Shown here: in pieces, positions 11,691 through 22,290 of the stretch | How the letters are laid out: every line of letters starts with the position of its first letter | Numbering within the stretch: position 1 is the first letter of the stretch | Assembly (NCBI GenBank): GCA_030248225.1 | Contig: JASANE010004959.1 | Location: forward strand, 1 to 64,000 | Length of the DNA stretch: 64,000 nt | Origin: Trileptium ribeirensis | Lineage: Eukaryota > Nematoda > Enoplea > Enoplida > Thoracostomopsidae | Direction of reading: 5' to 3' | Notes under the pieces: generated by a model | Told to the model about the DNA's origin: nothing | What the model saw: the letters and a program-made list of their open reading frames with translations, nothing else | Database searches by the model: none | Program-made: the position numbers and the translations under genes

Positions 11691-11829
11691 CGAGGGATTT
11701 TCGAGGGGCTGGGGCGAAATTCGGTCCCAGGACGAAGAACGGGGCCGAACGATACCAAACACGAGGGGGGTAGACGCAGTGGCGGGTCGGGACCCAATTT
11801 TGGGTTCCGACATATATTAGTATACAGGG

Positions 11830-12300
11830 TTTCAGCGGGCGTTCCCGCGCTAACGGGTGGGCCGAGCGACGCCCGCCGGGTATCGTTGGACTCGCCTTGG
11901 GAAGGCGATTTAAATGAGGGGTGATTTCTTTGCCTTAACGGCAGCGCTTAGAGGGGCACTAAAATCGTTGTGGATAGAGAGAGTGTCGATAGTGGTAGGG
12001 GCATTTTGGTCGGCCGTCCCGGGTTACCGATGCAACGGACGGAGGCCGCCGGGCATTTTTGGAGAGGTCTCGACGTGGTGAATACAATGAGGGGCGATTT
12101 GCCTACTTACGAGTTGGGGATGAATTTTCGGTTGGTTTGTACCCACTTTCAGTCGGTATGCCGGATTGGGCGCAGTTTGGCGGGTTATAGTGAACTAACG
12201 AGGAGGCGGGCGGAGGCCCGTCGGATATCGTTGTACTCGCCAAAAGCAGGCGAGTAGAATGAGGGGTCGCATGAGCCTATTTATAGTCAAGGGTCAAATA
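11830..12300 (+). repeat. Diverged repeat of about 173 bp, three units
   Basis: AATGAGGGG followed by a GATTT-like block recurs at 11913, 12086 and 12258 (spacings 173 and 172). In units 1 and 3 it is preceded by GTATCGTTGGACTCGCC or GATATCGTTGTACTCGCC and then a hairpin. The hairpins differ in stem and loop: TCGCCTT-GGG-AAGGCGA in one, TACTCGCC with a 7-nt loop in the other. The middle unit lacks the hairpin. Confidence 0.6.
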
Positions 12301-13150
12301 CGGAGTTGGTACAAACAGACGGCATTTTATGTTGAATTTTCTTGGTGCATTATAAAACAGAGAAGTAAGCTATATAGCAGCGGGATGACTGTTCAGATCG
12401 AGACCCGCCTGGCCTCGCCAGATGCCTAGATGAGTAGTCTACTTGGAAACACGCGTACTTTCAATCACTGATCCGATGATTACCAGAAAAACCAGTTGTT
12501 AGTATGGTGGTCAGGCAATTTTGGGCGTCAAAGGATGCTATAAAAAAAGGGTTTTGATGCGGTGGGGCGGTAAAAATAGACGTGCCACGACACGAAAATC
12601 AGGCAGCACACACATCTATATATACATAACTATATATCCATATATGCCTACATCAGGTCCACACGGAACCATGGTGACCAGCCAAACCTAGTGTAAGTAT
12701 TGGCTGTTAATTTGGATTTTCACCTACTTGTCCCTAGAATATCTCAGGAAATCCTCCATAGATTTGTGATGTCTTGAGCTCGTTCGGAAGCCCTAAAAAT
12801 TCTCTACCGAAAAGAATTCGGGGCATTTTCGGGAAATATCAACCTTTGGGCGGATACGGGCCGACAAACAGGCCCGATACCCGTTATTTCCGAATAATCG
12901 GAAACTACTGTAACCCATTTGTTTCGGCTTACTTCCGCGACCATTAAGCTATAGTTTGCCTGAACCAGGTAAACTTGATAGTCTTGGTTTTGATTACTTT
13001 CCGATCCCTTAAATGGTCAAAGGCCTCCTATTCCCGGACGGTAGGAATTTTGAATTTCCCATAGGGAAATGGGGAGAAGTAGTCGAGTTCCGTTCAGATC
13101 TCTTATTTCAGCACAAGTTAGAGGCTCTTTCCTATTTTTTCCAAACCTAA

Positions 13151-14847
13151 TCAAACCACCGAAGCCAGTTTCCGCCGAGTTACCATGGACTTATCCAAAT
13201 ACAATAAATTATGCAACGACAAGAATATGACAAATGGCATAACACAGGTACGATACAATGGTAAAATGTGACAAATGGCAAAATACAGGTACGATACATC
13301 GATAAGCGGCACAATCATCGACACCCATGGCACCATGAAAACTTGTCTAATGCGATTTGAGGCTCGTTTAAACAATTTTACCATCAAAATCGTGCAAAAG
13401 ACGCGTAACGGGCCGGAACGGGCCTGTTACAGTTATAGCCTGCTCTGCTCTTTCACTAAATAACGTATATATATGTTTCGTATGAATCGAAAACACTTTA
13501 TAGCTGTAGTTCCGGCAATGCATCGTGTCACAGTTTGCAGCTATTACGAATGATATGTGACAAATGCGGTATAACATATCGTTGGTTATTCAGATTTTAT
13601 CGGAAAAGAACATAGCGCTTTAACGTTACGATTTAAAATGACAGCATATATATAGAGAGCCACATTTTGACAGCCAGTAATTGACATTGCAATGGGCATG
13701 TTCAGTAAGTCAACAATGTTTTGCAGTGTAGTAATAGCCTGATTTTATGACCAAACTTCTAACCAGAGTGCCACTCATGTTGCACTGCGTTATGCTTTGG
13801 GATGCCACGGTAGATTTTTGAGTGATTTATTTCACTTTTACAGTGTACAGTCTTCCCACATTTGTCTTGCTCCAACTTCCGTCTTGTCTTCCAAATTTTT
13901 ATAGTACTTTTCCAACTTTCGTACTTCCCGCCCCCTAAAAACTATCGTCCCGTCGAAATTTCTATACAACTTTTGTTTCAAATTTGAACAGAAAAATATA
14001 AAATATACGTGTAGCGTCATCATCCACAGACTTTGCATGGTGGAATATTATGTAAAATTCGCTGTTTTATAGTCAAATTGTTAAAAAAATTTTTTAACAG
14101 TTGTTTGTAACAGTTCAAATTTTACCAGATTAAATGTGCGGTTATCGCCTGTAATTTGATAATAGTTGGATATATTTGGCCTTAATTTTTGAGAAACGCC
14201 TAACCTTTTGTCGGCGATCATATTAATGGGCTTTAAACGAAAACACATGATGTGTAAAATGTATATTTTGAGTCAAAATTACGTCTATATATCATACATA
14301 TGCTAATCATACGATGCTCCGACGTCTCATATATAGGTATGCTAATTATAAATTGTGCCTTGCTAGACGGATTGATCTCTTGGATCAGAGAATGCAACAG
14401 CTCCAGTAGAGCACGTAAGCGACCAGTTTTGTAGGAGCATGCGAGCAGTGATTCTTCTGCGTACTTAATATTTCCCGGAGTGTAGTTCCTTTGCGTACAT
14501 GAAATCTTGTGGTATCATAAGGTTTTTGGAGCGATTTGGTTTTGGAATTTACTAAAAACCTGGCACTACCAGAGAAGCATCAATTCATCTCTTGCAACAT
14601 AGATTCGGACTTGTTCTATATTACTGAGGGATTGTCATTGAATGATTGATTAACTGAGTGAATGTTTATTTTCTGAGCTTTTGCAAAGTTGAACCAAGTC
14701 GCAAAAACAAAGTTTGTGAACAATGATTCGTTTAAAACAAATTATCATATCATTGTAGACAATAGATAGTTGATGGCGTATTGTGCGTCTTATATATGCG
14801 TTGTAATTAGCTATGATTACGTGAACCCGCAAGGATTCAAGAAACAC
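13151..14847. other. Intron sequence right of the island
   Basis: AT-rich again. A 43-bp direct repeat pair (GACAAATGGC...CAGGTACGATACA) lies at about 13228-13300. No exon was recognised. Confidence 0.5.
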
Positions 14848-15195
14848 TCTCGGAACCAGTCTGTGCATTGTACACATGGCAAGGAATCACGCATTTCGGA
14901 TTTGATTCCTTGCTGTCGATGCATTGCGCACGCGGCACGAAATCGCGCATTTCGTGTTTGATTCCTCGCTGTTAGTGCATTGCGCACACAGCACGGAATC
15001 TTGCATTTCGGATTTGATTCCTCGCAGTCGATGCATTGCGCACGCGGCACGAAATCACGCATTTCGTGTTTGATTCCTCGCTGTCAGTGCGTTGTGCTCA
15101 CGATACGAAATCATGAATTTCCGGTTTAATTCCACCCTGTCAGTGCATTGCGCAGGTGGTACAATATCATACATTTCGGGGTTGTTTCCTCACTG
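14848..15195 (+). repeat. 56-bp tandem array, about six units
   Basis: The landmark GATTCCTCGCTG or a variant recurs at 14904, 14960, 15016 and 15072, then degenerates at about 15128 and 15184, always 56 bp apart. Each unit has a GCATTGCGCAC core and ACGAAATCACGCATTTCG-like dyad symmetry. The open frames on both strands are repeat artefacts. Confidence 0.9.
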
Positions 15196-15266
15196 CCGTT
15201 ACATGTTATTATATAAATGCTCTACGTAGTATATAAGTAGTCTAGGTAGAACGTATTTATTCATTA

Positions 15267-15524
15267 TTAACCCCTTCCCGCATACTGTCGCACATATAGT
15301 GCAGCTTACATTGCGAGGCGATACACTTGCGGTGTTTGTCGTGCGGCGTGCGTTTGCACATGCGTTGTTATTAGCTCGATTTGCGAGGCTCTTTAAGAAA
15401 CCGAGCAGCACCTCATAGATAACATGGTGTTTCGAACGAGGCTCGCAGGTTCATTCCGCTGCAGTGGCAAAAGTTTCTTCAACATTACGCGAAATGCAGA
15501 TTTATTGGAGGGGCAAAGGGTTAA
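15267..15524 (+). mobile_element. Family C element with TIRs and tRNA-like interior
   Basis: Starts TTAACCCCTT and ends AAAGGGTTAA, a perfect 10-bp terminal inverted repeat. The interior has GAGGCTCTTTAAGAAACCGAGC and a degraded tRNA-like block ending in GCAGGTTCATTCC, like a B box. Relatives lie at 24918, 30570 and, inverted, 50323. Confidence 0.65.
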
Positions 15525-15581
15525 AGAGCTAAGATAGTTTGCTATTTAGTAGTAGCTATCCGCATTCGATTTTATTTCCAG

Positions 15582-15726
15582 ATACTGGACCACCATCAAT
15601 CCAAACGTTCGAGTGTGTACGCGTGTGATCGATGGTCCAGACGATAGTACATGCAGTAATCCAATCACTACTGGTGATCCAGGTCCGGCTTTTGTTACAG
15701 TTCCGGGATCGCCACACTTGTTTGAG
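15582..15726 (+). CDS. MAM-domain gene, third exon of the domain
   Basis: Acceptor TTTTATTTCCAG, donor GAG|GTAAAC. One entering base completes Thr with the two left by exon 2, so the joined protein reads GELSF-T-YWTTINPNVRVCTR. The exon gives 48 residues including CTR, a second Cys (STC) and GDPGPAFVTVP, then PHLFE. This fits the second half of MAM domains (YW....V.V.C.R, then PGP...TIP). I first considered GDPGP as a trypsin GDSGG variant, but the flanking exons make MAM clear. It leaves in phase 0. The 10.3-kb intron before it holds the hairpin-rich island. Its 3' half is duplicated just downstream. Confidence 0.8.
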
Positions 15727-15928
15727 GTAAACAATTTTCGCAATAAATTATCTTAATATCACTTTTAACCTCGCGCCGAGAGCGTAAACAGACCTATCAC
15801 TACCGGTGATCCAGGTCCGGCTCTTGTTACAGTTCCGGGATCGCCACACTCGTTTGAGGTACAAAATTTTCGCAATAAATTATATTAATATCACTTTTAA
15901 CCTCACACCGAGAGTGTAAACAGACCTA
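15664..15928 (+). repeat. 132-bp tandem duplication of exon 3' half plus intron start
   Basis: Two copies, starting at 15664 and 15796, each cover the ITTGDPGPA...FE coding part, its donor and about 65 bp of intron ending in GTAAACAGACCT. The copies differ at a limited number of bases. Confidence 0.95.
15792..15858 (+). pseudogene. Duplicated mini-exon, frame-compatible
   Basis: The second copy of the duplicated exon part follows GTAAACAG, which can serve as an acceptor, and ends GAG|GTACAA. It has the same entering and leaving phases as the full exon: one base in, phase 0 out, 22 codons (P-ITTGDPGPALVTVP...SFE). Two residues of the duplicated part are changed. It could be an alternative exon, a cryptic exon or dead sequence. 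The weak donor and the lack of a strong pyrimidine tract argue for rare or no use. Confidence 0.45.
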
Positions 15929-17790
15929 GAATTTGTCGCATCCCAACCAGCTAGCTAATAGCGTGAAATTAAGTCTTAGCAAGATAATCGTTTGGCGGCA
16001 CATTTTTTACCCTTGCACAAATTTACATTATTAAAGGCTTGTGACTAAAACTTCAACAATAAATTCCTATATTCTGTGAAGCATATATTTTCCGCTTGTA
16101 ATTTATAGTTAGAATTCATAGTGAAGGATTTGTAGTTGTCATATACCGAGAGTAAGCCAAGCATAAGGCTAAACTTTAGCTGACCTATATGTGTTTGGTA
16201 CATTCGGTAAGTTGTCTCAAATGCACGTCAAAAATTGCGTAAATGGCGCTAAATACCACACTCTTGTATTCCCAGAAATATATATTCTGCCCTAAAATAT
16301 AACTTGCTGATCTACACTTGACTCTGGCCGATTACACGATTATATTTTTACGCTACCCAAATTTGCTTTGAAAGTTGCGACTTATAGCTCTAAAGATCAA
16401 ACTCTTGTTATTCCGAGAACCACATTTTGGCCTAAAATATAAGTTGCGCTGTACGCTTGACTTACGCCGATTACAAAATGGAATATTTTTCATGAGAACA
16501 TGGTTTTATGCAACGCAAAACAGTAATAAAACGCAATATACAACGGTTTTCGATCAGAACAAATGGCTCATGAATTCAGCGGATGTTAGCGTCTATCTTT
16601 AATCGTGAATATAGTAAATTATATTTATTTTCTTTGTACGAGCCACAGCGGAATTATCATGTGTGCAAGATTGATGTACCGTTTATGATATAGTTATTTT
16701 TGTTGGAGGTTTTGTTTTTGGTAGCTGTTTAGTTAAATTGTGATAAAATGTTTGAATTAGACCATTATATTATCTGTTTATGTTTGAAAGACATTTTATC
16801 AACAAACGCTTCTTGATCGTAGATTATATGATATAAATAAAGCTTGTATTTACCATACATACTTGAGGTGCGAAATTCCGGGGGTAGTAGTTGTTAGGGG
16901 GGTCAGCCTTCGGAGTCTCGGGGGTGGGGGTCAGGCGGCCGGCGGTAGGGGTTCAGGAAGAAGCGGCGGCAACGCTTTCGGTGACTATGGGTTCGGAGCC
17001 CGCGGCAACACCAAGAGGGTGGGGGTTGTTGAGGCACCGGCAAGGAGAGGTCAGCTCTTCGCGCGACAGGTTAGTTAGTGGGTTCAACGTCTCAGGGGTA
17101 ACCCCCTACCGCCTGTGAGCATGTGTGGTATTTTACACTAGCTATACGCTTGTATGACAACAATGGTTTTCAAGAAAGTCTATTTATTCAACCAAAACGC
17201 CAAATATATACAAAATTGTAAACTCATGCAGCTACGTGCAGGAATTTTTTCATCTGTTTATTCTTGAATGATAAGTATCGATTATTCAAAACCACGTAAA
17301 GGGTTAAGATTAATGCTAGTTATCTTGAGCAGAGGAGCGCTTCCGATTGTGAAGCAAGGGCTTATTGAGATATAAAATTATTTGGTGTGCGGACATTTTA
17401 AGAAGCGAGTGAAGAAATGAAAGCAGGCTGGTATATGTCCTTAGCTTCGCTCCGGTGTTACAAGGGTTATTGCTGATTCGGCTTGGTACACATTTATGGG
17501 ATTTGTTTTGTGTGGACAAATAGGCTTAGGTACTGCGATGCTATCGCTGTGTTCTGAACTATTTGGGTCATCAAGTGTTAGCTAATAACAAAATGGACCA
17601 TTATAGAAATTTGACGATATATAAGAAAATGTTTCGCCGTTGCTCCGCCAAATCTCCTAATTAGATCCTAAGTTTTAATGCATTTTTTGCCTGGATTTTG
17701 AAGCAAATGATTGACATTCAAAGATAATTCTGTTATTCTTTTATATATCACTCTGAACAATTATGACGTCCTTGTCCTAACCACAAGAAT
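15929..17790. other. Intron sequence with a diverged duplication and a G-rich block
   Basis: Two diverged copies of about 90 bp (16262-16350 and 16400-16490) share CCTAAAATATAA and GCCGATTACA. A G-rich block at 16863-17120 makes Gly-rich frames but shows no gene. Otherwise AT-rich with nothing recognised. Confidence 0.5.
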
Positions 17791-18048
17791 ATGATAGTGG
17801 TATCGCAACAGGCTGTTTTGGCGCGGTATAGGCTACTCTCAAAATTCTTTGGTGGTCGTATCAGTTACAAGCATTCATTCCACAAGCCAATGAGATATCG
17901 AACAATATTAGTAACTATATGGTACATGGTAATTCTTGGTATTATATCATTTGAGGCTGGCGTCTTGGTAGCTGATAGCGCCGCAAAAATCTTTGGCGGG
18001 GTAACTATCACGCCAAATAAAATTTTTATAAAAGGAGTGAAAGACTGA
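17791..18048 (+). CDS. Possible small membrane protein, unknown
   Basis: An 85-codon frame from ATG to TGA inside the last visible MAM intron. It has a basic N-terminal half (ARYRLLSKFF, then YKHSFHKPMRYR), a hydrophobic segment at residues about 39-61 likely to span a membrane, and a short polar tail. The layout resembles small mitochondrial or ER membrane proteins, but I do not recognise the family. A frame of this length can occur by chance in this much sequence. An acceptor-like site (CCACAAG) lies just before the ATG, so it could also be an exon. No other support. Confidence 0.3.
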   Translation: MIVVSQQAVLARYRLLSKFFGGRISYKHSFHKPMRYRTILVTIWYMVILGIISFEAGVLVADSAAKIFGGVTITPNKIFIKGVKD

Positions 18049-19745
18049 ACATTCTAGCGCTGGAAGCTTTTAAGAAAATTATATGCCGCTTTGTGTGTCC
18101 AAAGTGGGTTAGTTGGCTACTTCCCTAAGGACCGTGTCTTTAAGATAAATATTTCCGTTTGTCCTTTCCTGCTTACAGTTGCGCGCAATATTTCATCAAT
18201 TATGATCTAAATTACAGTAATGATTTTAACAGAAAACTAGGGAAAATGGGGAGGACAAAATTGGGGAGACTGTAGAAAATGTTTGTTAATTTTCTGGCCA
18301 ATCTGTACTACACCACACATCTCCTCCTTCGATGCAGCCATATACTCCCTCTCCTAAGCCGGATATTTATGATTAGGAGGTTTTGAAAAATAGTACATTT
18401 CTTCATCACAATAATTCCTATATATACAATTAACTGCAATGCCGTTTTTACAAATTGGACAATTATCAGGCGCTGAGTTTGTTTATAAGTTATGCATCAC
18501 GAAGATGAAATAAGTAGTACATACTGCATATAACAGCCGTACACACATCTGGTGTAAACTAATTGTGTTTGGAATACCGCTTCCAAACAGCATTGGTCTT
18601 CGTGTTTGTGCTACCGTAACTAGCATCGCAAGCATGATAGGTTGTAATATCAGAAAATATTGACAGAACTAAGGTTGCAATCATGGGCTGCAATCATGGG
18701 CTTGTCGGGCCTTGACATAGCCACTGAGATACTCATCTAACGTCGTTTATCAATTTTAGCTGTATCATTAGCACAATATATAACGTTCTCATATTTTCTG
18801 GTTGAGCGAATGAGAACGTTATCGGTTTGGCAAATTGAGCCAGCGCAAATTCTAAGATTTGGATGAAAAGTTGGGGTCAACCAGGAAAAGTCGCCTTTCA
18901 GTTTCTACCTCTCTGGCGGTACTAGTCGGATTATACGTTTTTATTTTATTTGTTATATGAAATTATTACAATAAAGCACATAGCTATCGAAATATTTTTG
19001 ATGCTAAATTAACTTCCGCTAACGCGAATAGCTAATCTTAATTGATCTCTGGTGGAACAAGCTGATTTAAATCGATTCGGTTTAAATCGGAAAACTGAAA
19101 ATTCAAACTGAAACGGTCTATAATTTTAACCTTCGTCGTGGACAGATCTAGTTGTTGTTTTCGCACCACATAATAATAAATGATGTAGGCAGTGGTCTCC
19201 AGATCAGTCCAGATTGCTCATCTAGAGCTTTCGTACAGGTGTACACACTTATATGCTCTTTTGATATTCTATAATAGGCTACTGAAGCCAAGTCATAACA
19301 CATAATAGCACGGACTTGGAATAATATATTTTTCTATACATTGGATTACATAATGCAAACTTGATCGTGTAAAATTATCGAACAACTTTTGTTTCGGCAT
19401 AGAAACATGCGTTTCTACTGAGGATTTTACCGAATATTTCCCGGCACTTACATAATATAGCAAAATAACATATATGGTTATTCCATGGGCTTGGATCTAG
19501 TGATATGCTTTCTTTTGAAAACCTGAATGAATTACCATTCATAAGAATATACCTTCATTGGTTGTTTTTTTTTGCTTCTGATTTAATAATAAATATCACG
19601 TTATGAATGACCGTGTGCTAACATGATATATAATATGCTCCAGTTCAATAAAAATTACAGGTTACACTAACGTTTATCGTAGGTGCCCTTCTGGAATGCA
19701 GTTGGGCAGCATGAAACTAAGTATATACTATTAATTTAATTTTAG
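18049..19745. other. Last MAM intron, remainder
   Basis: AT-rich, no exon recognised. A 13-bp perfect stem with a 17-nt loop lies at 18780-18822 (ATAACGTTCTCAT paired with its complement). The intron ends in TTTAATTTTAG. Confidence 0.5.
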
Positions 19746-19829
19746 GTTCGTATATCAGGATCAAATTTTCAGAACAAAGATGATTTTATACTATTAGACG
19801 ATATTGAATACAATGCGATAATGTGTTAA
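19746..19829 (+). CDS. MAM-domain gene, last exon with stop codon
   Basis: The exon enters in phase 0 after the exon at 15582-15726 and reads VRISGSNFQNKDDF then ILLDDIEYNAIMC before TAA. The LLDDIEY...C ending is the standard close of a MAM domain (aIDDI.y....C), including its last Cys. The protein therefore ends directly at the domain boundary, with no transmembrane segment or GPI-type tail after it. A secreted product is likely, unless membrane anchoring lies in the unseen N-terminal part. Confidence 0.8.
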   Translation, partial: VRISGSNFQNKDDFILLDDIEYNAIMC

Positions 19830-19840
19830 AAAAAATTGTT

Positions 19841-19866
19841 CACCACCATCCATCACGATGGTGGTG
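19841..19866 (+). promoter_or_regulatory. 3'UTR stem-loop after MAM stop
   Basis: CACCACCATC pairs perfectly with GATGGTGGTG across a 6-nt loop (CATCAC), starting 11 nt after the stop codon and just past a run of A. A structural element in the 3'UTR is an inference from position and stem strength. Confidence 0.6.
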
Positions 19867-22067
19867 TATACGATATTTGATTGAAACAATACTCTGAAAA
19901 GCTTGTGTTTATCTGATACACAATATATATTATTATGCTATACATGTTAATGAAATTGTATATTCGCGATTCACGGCATGGCTAGCTATTATTTGATTGA
20001 GCTGTTTTGTAATATAATAGTACCAGATTCGGCATCGATATTGATTAGTTTTCGTCCAACTGAGCAGTAGTATCACTGTAATTTGTGTTGCGCTCCCGAA
20101 GATGATAATTTTGGAATACTATATAAATGTAACTACTACGGAACGAGCAACAGTTTTGGCCTTGTGTATGCCCAAAGTCTTGGTTTCGTCTGCGCATATT
20201 TAACGACAAAATCAGAAATTAACACTGTACTCTGTCTTGCTAAAAACTAAATAATCCCAATTTTACATTTATTACAAACGTCTTACATAATATTTTACAG
20301 ACCTCAATCTCGACTATTAAACATGTTTAACGCAGAAAAATTCGTGATCTTTACAATTTACTGCTTTAGTCAAAACCATTTTAGACCCGTGCATCGGCAT
20401 TAAAATACCTGTTCAGTCTGTAGCAGATCACATGTGTTACTCTTATGTCTAATTATGGTTTAGGTCATAAGTTTTGTGACATACTTCAGTTATAAATTAA
20501 ATTTTGCAAAAAGATAATTTTCACCCTACGTAGCTGTATTTTCAGACAGTGGAGCTAGTTGAGTTGATAGTTATCGGTAGATTCATTTACTTTGGTGTAG
20601 ACGATTCCTGATAGGATTGTTCTACATTATATCTTGAAAATTTTGAAGTTTGTACATATTGTCCACGACTGTTGGCTTTGGTAAACTTTTTAAGTCAAAA
20701 TGACACTTGAATACAGTCAACCTTAACCACACAATAGACGCTAACAAATGAATTTACAACGATTGCGCCACCAAAACGGGGACATCGTGCTTTTATTGGC
20801 TCGCAGAAGAATGGTACATTGCTTAAAATAGCATTCGGTTTGAAAATTTTAGCAATTATACAGCAACAGTTCAGACTACTCAGGGCTGAAAGGTAGCTAT
20901 CGACGTTTGTATTTCAAATCTTGGGTGAACAGAGTATAAATTACGGAATGTAACGTATATGCTGCGAAGATTCTAGCAATATAAAATCTTTCCTGCAATC
21001 CCAAATTATGAACTTTAACAGGGAAAGTTATATTGATTTTTGCTAAAGCGTCGCTTTGGCGTGCGAGGTGGCTCCTTATGGTTGTTGGTATATATGAATG
21101 AAAACCCATATATGTATATTAATCTTTCCTCGCAATCCCAAATTAAGAACTTTAACAGGGAAAGTTATATTGATTTTTGCTAAAATGTTACTTTGGCGTG
21201 CGAGGTGGCTCCTTATGGTTGTTGGTATATATGAATGAAAACCCATATGTGTATATTTACCAATAATTAAAATTCTTTATTAGTCGATTTAATTTATAGA
21301 ATAAAAATCACTTTACTGACCGAGGGAAATGTGCTGGTGGTGTCAGTGTACGTAATGTTGGAGAACACGCCAACATGCTGGAATTTGTTTGCACGAAGAT
21401 AATGCTTGTTTTTATTATGTAAACTCTAAATTTGAATTTTTTTATGTTTTCTTATTCTAATAGCATATATATGTATAATTTTTGATTTTAGTACAAATAT
21501 GCTTTTAAAGCAGAACATATATTACATAATAATGTGTCAACGCATGTAATGTGTTGTTATGTTTTAGTACATAACAGACATAAGGGTAATGATATGTAAA
21601 TCGTGTCATATCTTGTGCAAACGAAAATTTTGTAATAAAAACTTTGCATATTGTATAATTATTGATTACTTATATTTAGGACATGTGTCAGCAACAAAAG
21701 TGCAAAACTACAATGACAGTGTTATGTGCTTTCACTTTGAGTGAACGGGATACTTAGGTAACGCTGTATCCATATATTGACAATGCTAAAATGCTAATAA
21801 TTACAAAATCTATCCGGACTGTTACCGAACGTCGTCGGATCTCTTAGGTTTTTCAAAATAGCTTCAATTGCGGCATCGTTTGCTTTTTAATCTAGACCCA
21901 TAATAATTATTGCCACGGACGTGGATGCCTACTATAGTTTTATGTGTTAATTCCATTATTTTATTCCAGCTAATTTCTACTTTTAAACAATTTAAAAATT
22001 TTTAAGCTCACGTTGAAATAACAATCTTGACAAAATTTTGCCTCAGCATAAAATTTTTTTATCAAAG
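19867..22067. other. Intergenic, AT-rich, with one 136-bp duplication
   Basis: A direct duplication of about 136 bp occupies 20985-21256 (AATCTTTCCT...TATATATGAATGAAAACCC). It accounts for the small minus-strand frame at 20897-21109. A 60-codon open stretch at 20071-20250 (+) lacks an ATG and family resemblance. A 7-bp hairpin (ATGTTGG...CCAACAT) lies near 21355. No gene supported. Confidence 0.5.
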
Positions 22068-22236
22068 TAACCTGAAGGGACATCATTGGAATGTAGACCA
22101 TACCGTTCTCGGCATATATACTAAGCCTAAATGTTAGCATTAGCCTTAAGTCCCTTCCACTAAAGCCTAACACTATGTGAAGCACCCGCACTAAGCTGTT
22201 CGTTTTTCTAACATTGTAACGTATTGATCTCAAAGT
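22068..22236 (+). mobile_element. MITE-B copy
   Basis: Shares with the copies at 29172, 31488, 35479 and 52865 a TAACCYTGAGGG-like start, CCGTTCTCGnnATAC, CTAAGCCTAA repeats, CTAAGCTGTTCG and TCTAACRTTRTAACGTA near the right end. Confidence 0.75.
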
Positions 22237-22290
22237 TTTGCGTGTCAAAAATTTGATATCTCATCCGGCTGTTTTTTAATCTAAAATTTT

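Larger units (their letters stand above)
6900..13150. other. GC-richer, hairpin-dense island in MAM intron 3
   Basis: The base composition shifts sharply from the AT-rich flanks, and perfect short inverted repeats become very frequent. Stems of 8 bp or more include 8706-8734, 8735-8766, 9126-9147, 9611-9631, 10826-10851, 11009-11027, 11102-11119, 11459-11485, 11835-11876 and 12234-12256. An 11-bp stem with a 28-nt loop sits at 10885-10934. Many 6-7 bp examples lie between them (6934-6960, 9175-9194, 9595-9610, 10557-10581, 11591-11611, 11892-11908, 12857-12876, 12887-12904, 13054-13070). No known protein domain, rRNA or tRNA was recognised. The largest open frames (7423-8067 and 9999-10457, + strand) match nothing I know. 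Borders are placed by composition only. It may be an inserted element or an organelle- or virus-like insert; I cannot tell which. Confidence 0.6.

Noticed and set aside
14848..15195. CRISPR-like array
   Set aside because: Units are contiguous with no unique spacers; it is a 56-bp satellite in a eukaryotic intron. The same reasoning applies to the other arrays.
15670..15726. GDPGP motif as a trypsin-like serine protease active site
   Set aside because: The flanking exons join in phase into a MAM domain, where PGP...TIP is the expected pattern; no His or Asp exon of a protease was found.
16863..17118. Two overlapping Gly/Arg-rich frames
   Set aside because: Arise from a G-rich repeat block; overlapping frames are both open, which is typical of low-stop GC sequence.
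20071..20250. 60-codon open stretch ending VCAYL...LCLAKN
   Set aside because: No ATG, a stop right after the best acceptor-like site, and no known family; plausible by chance.
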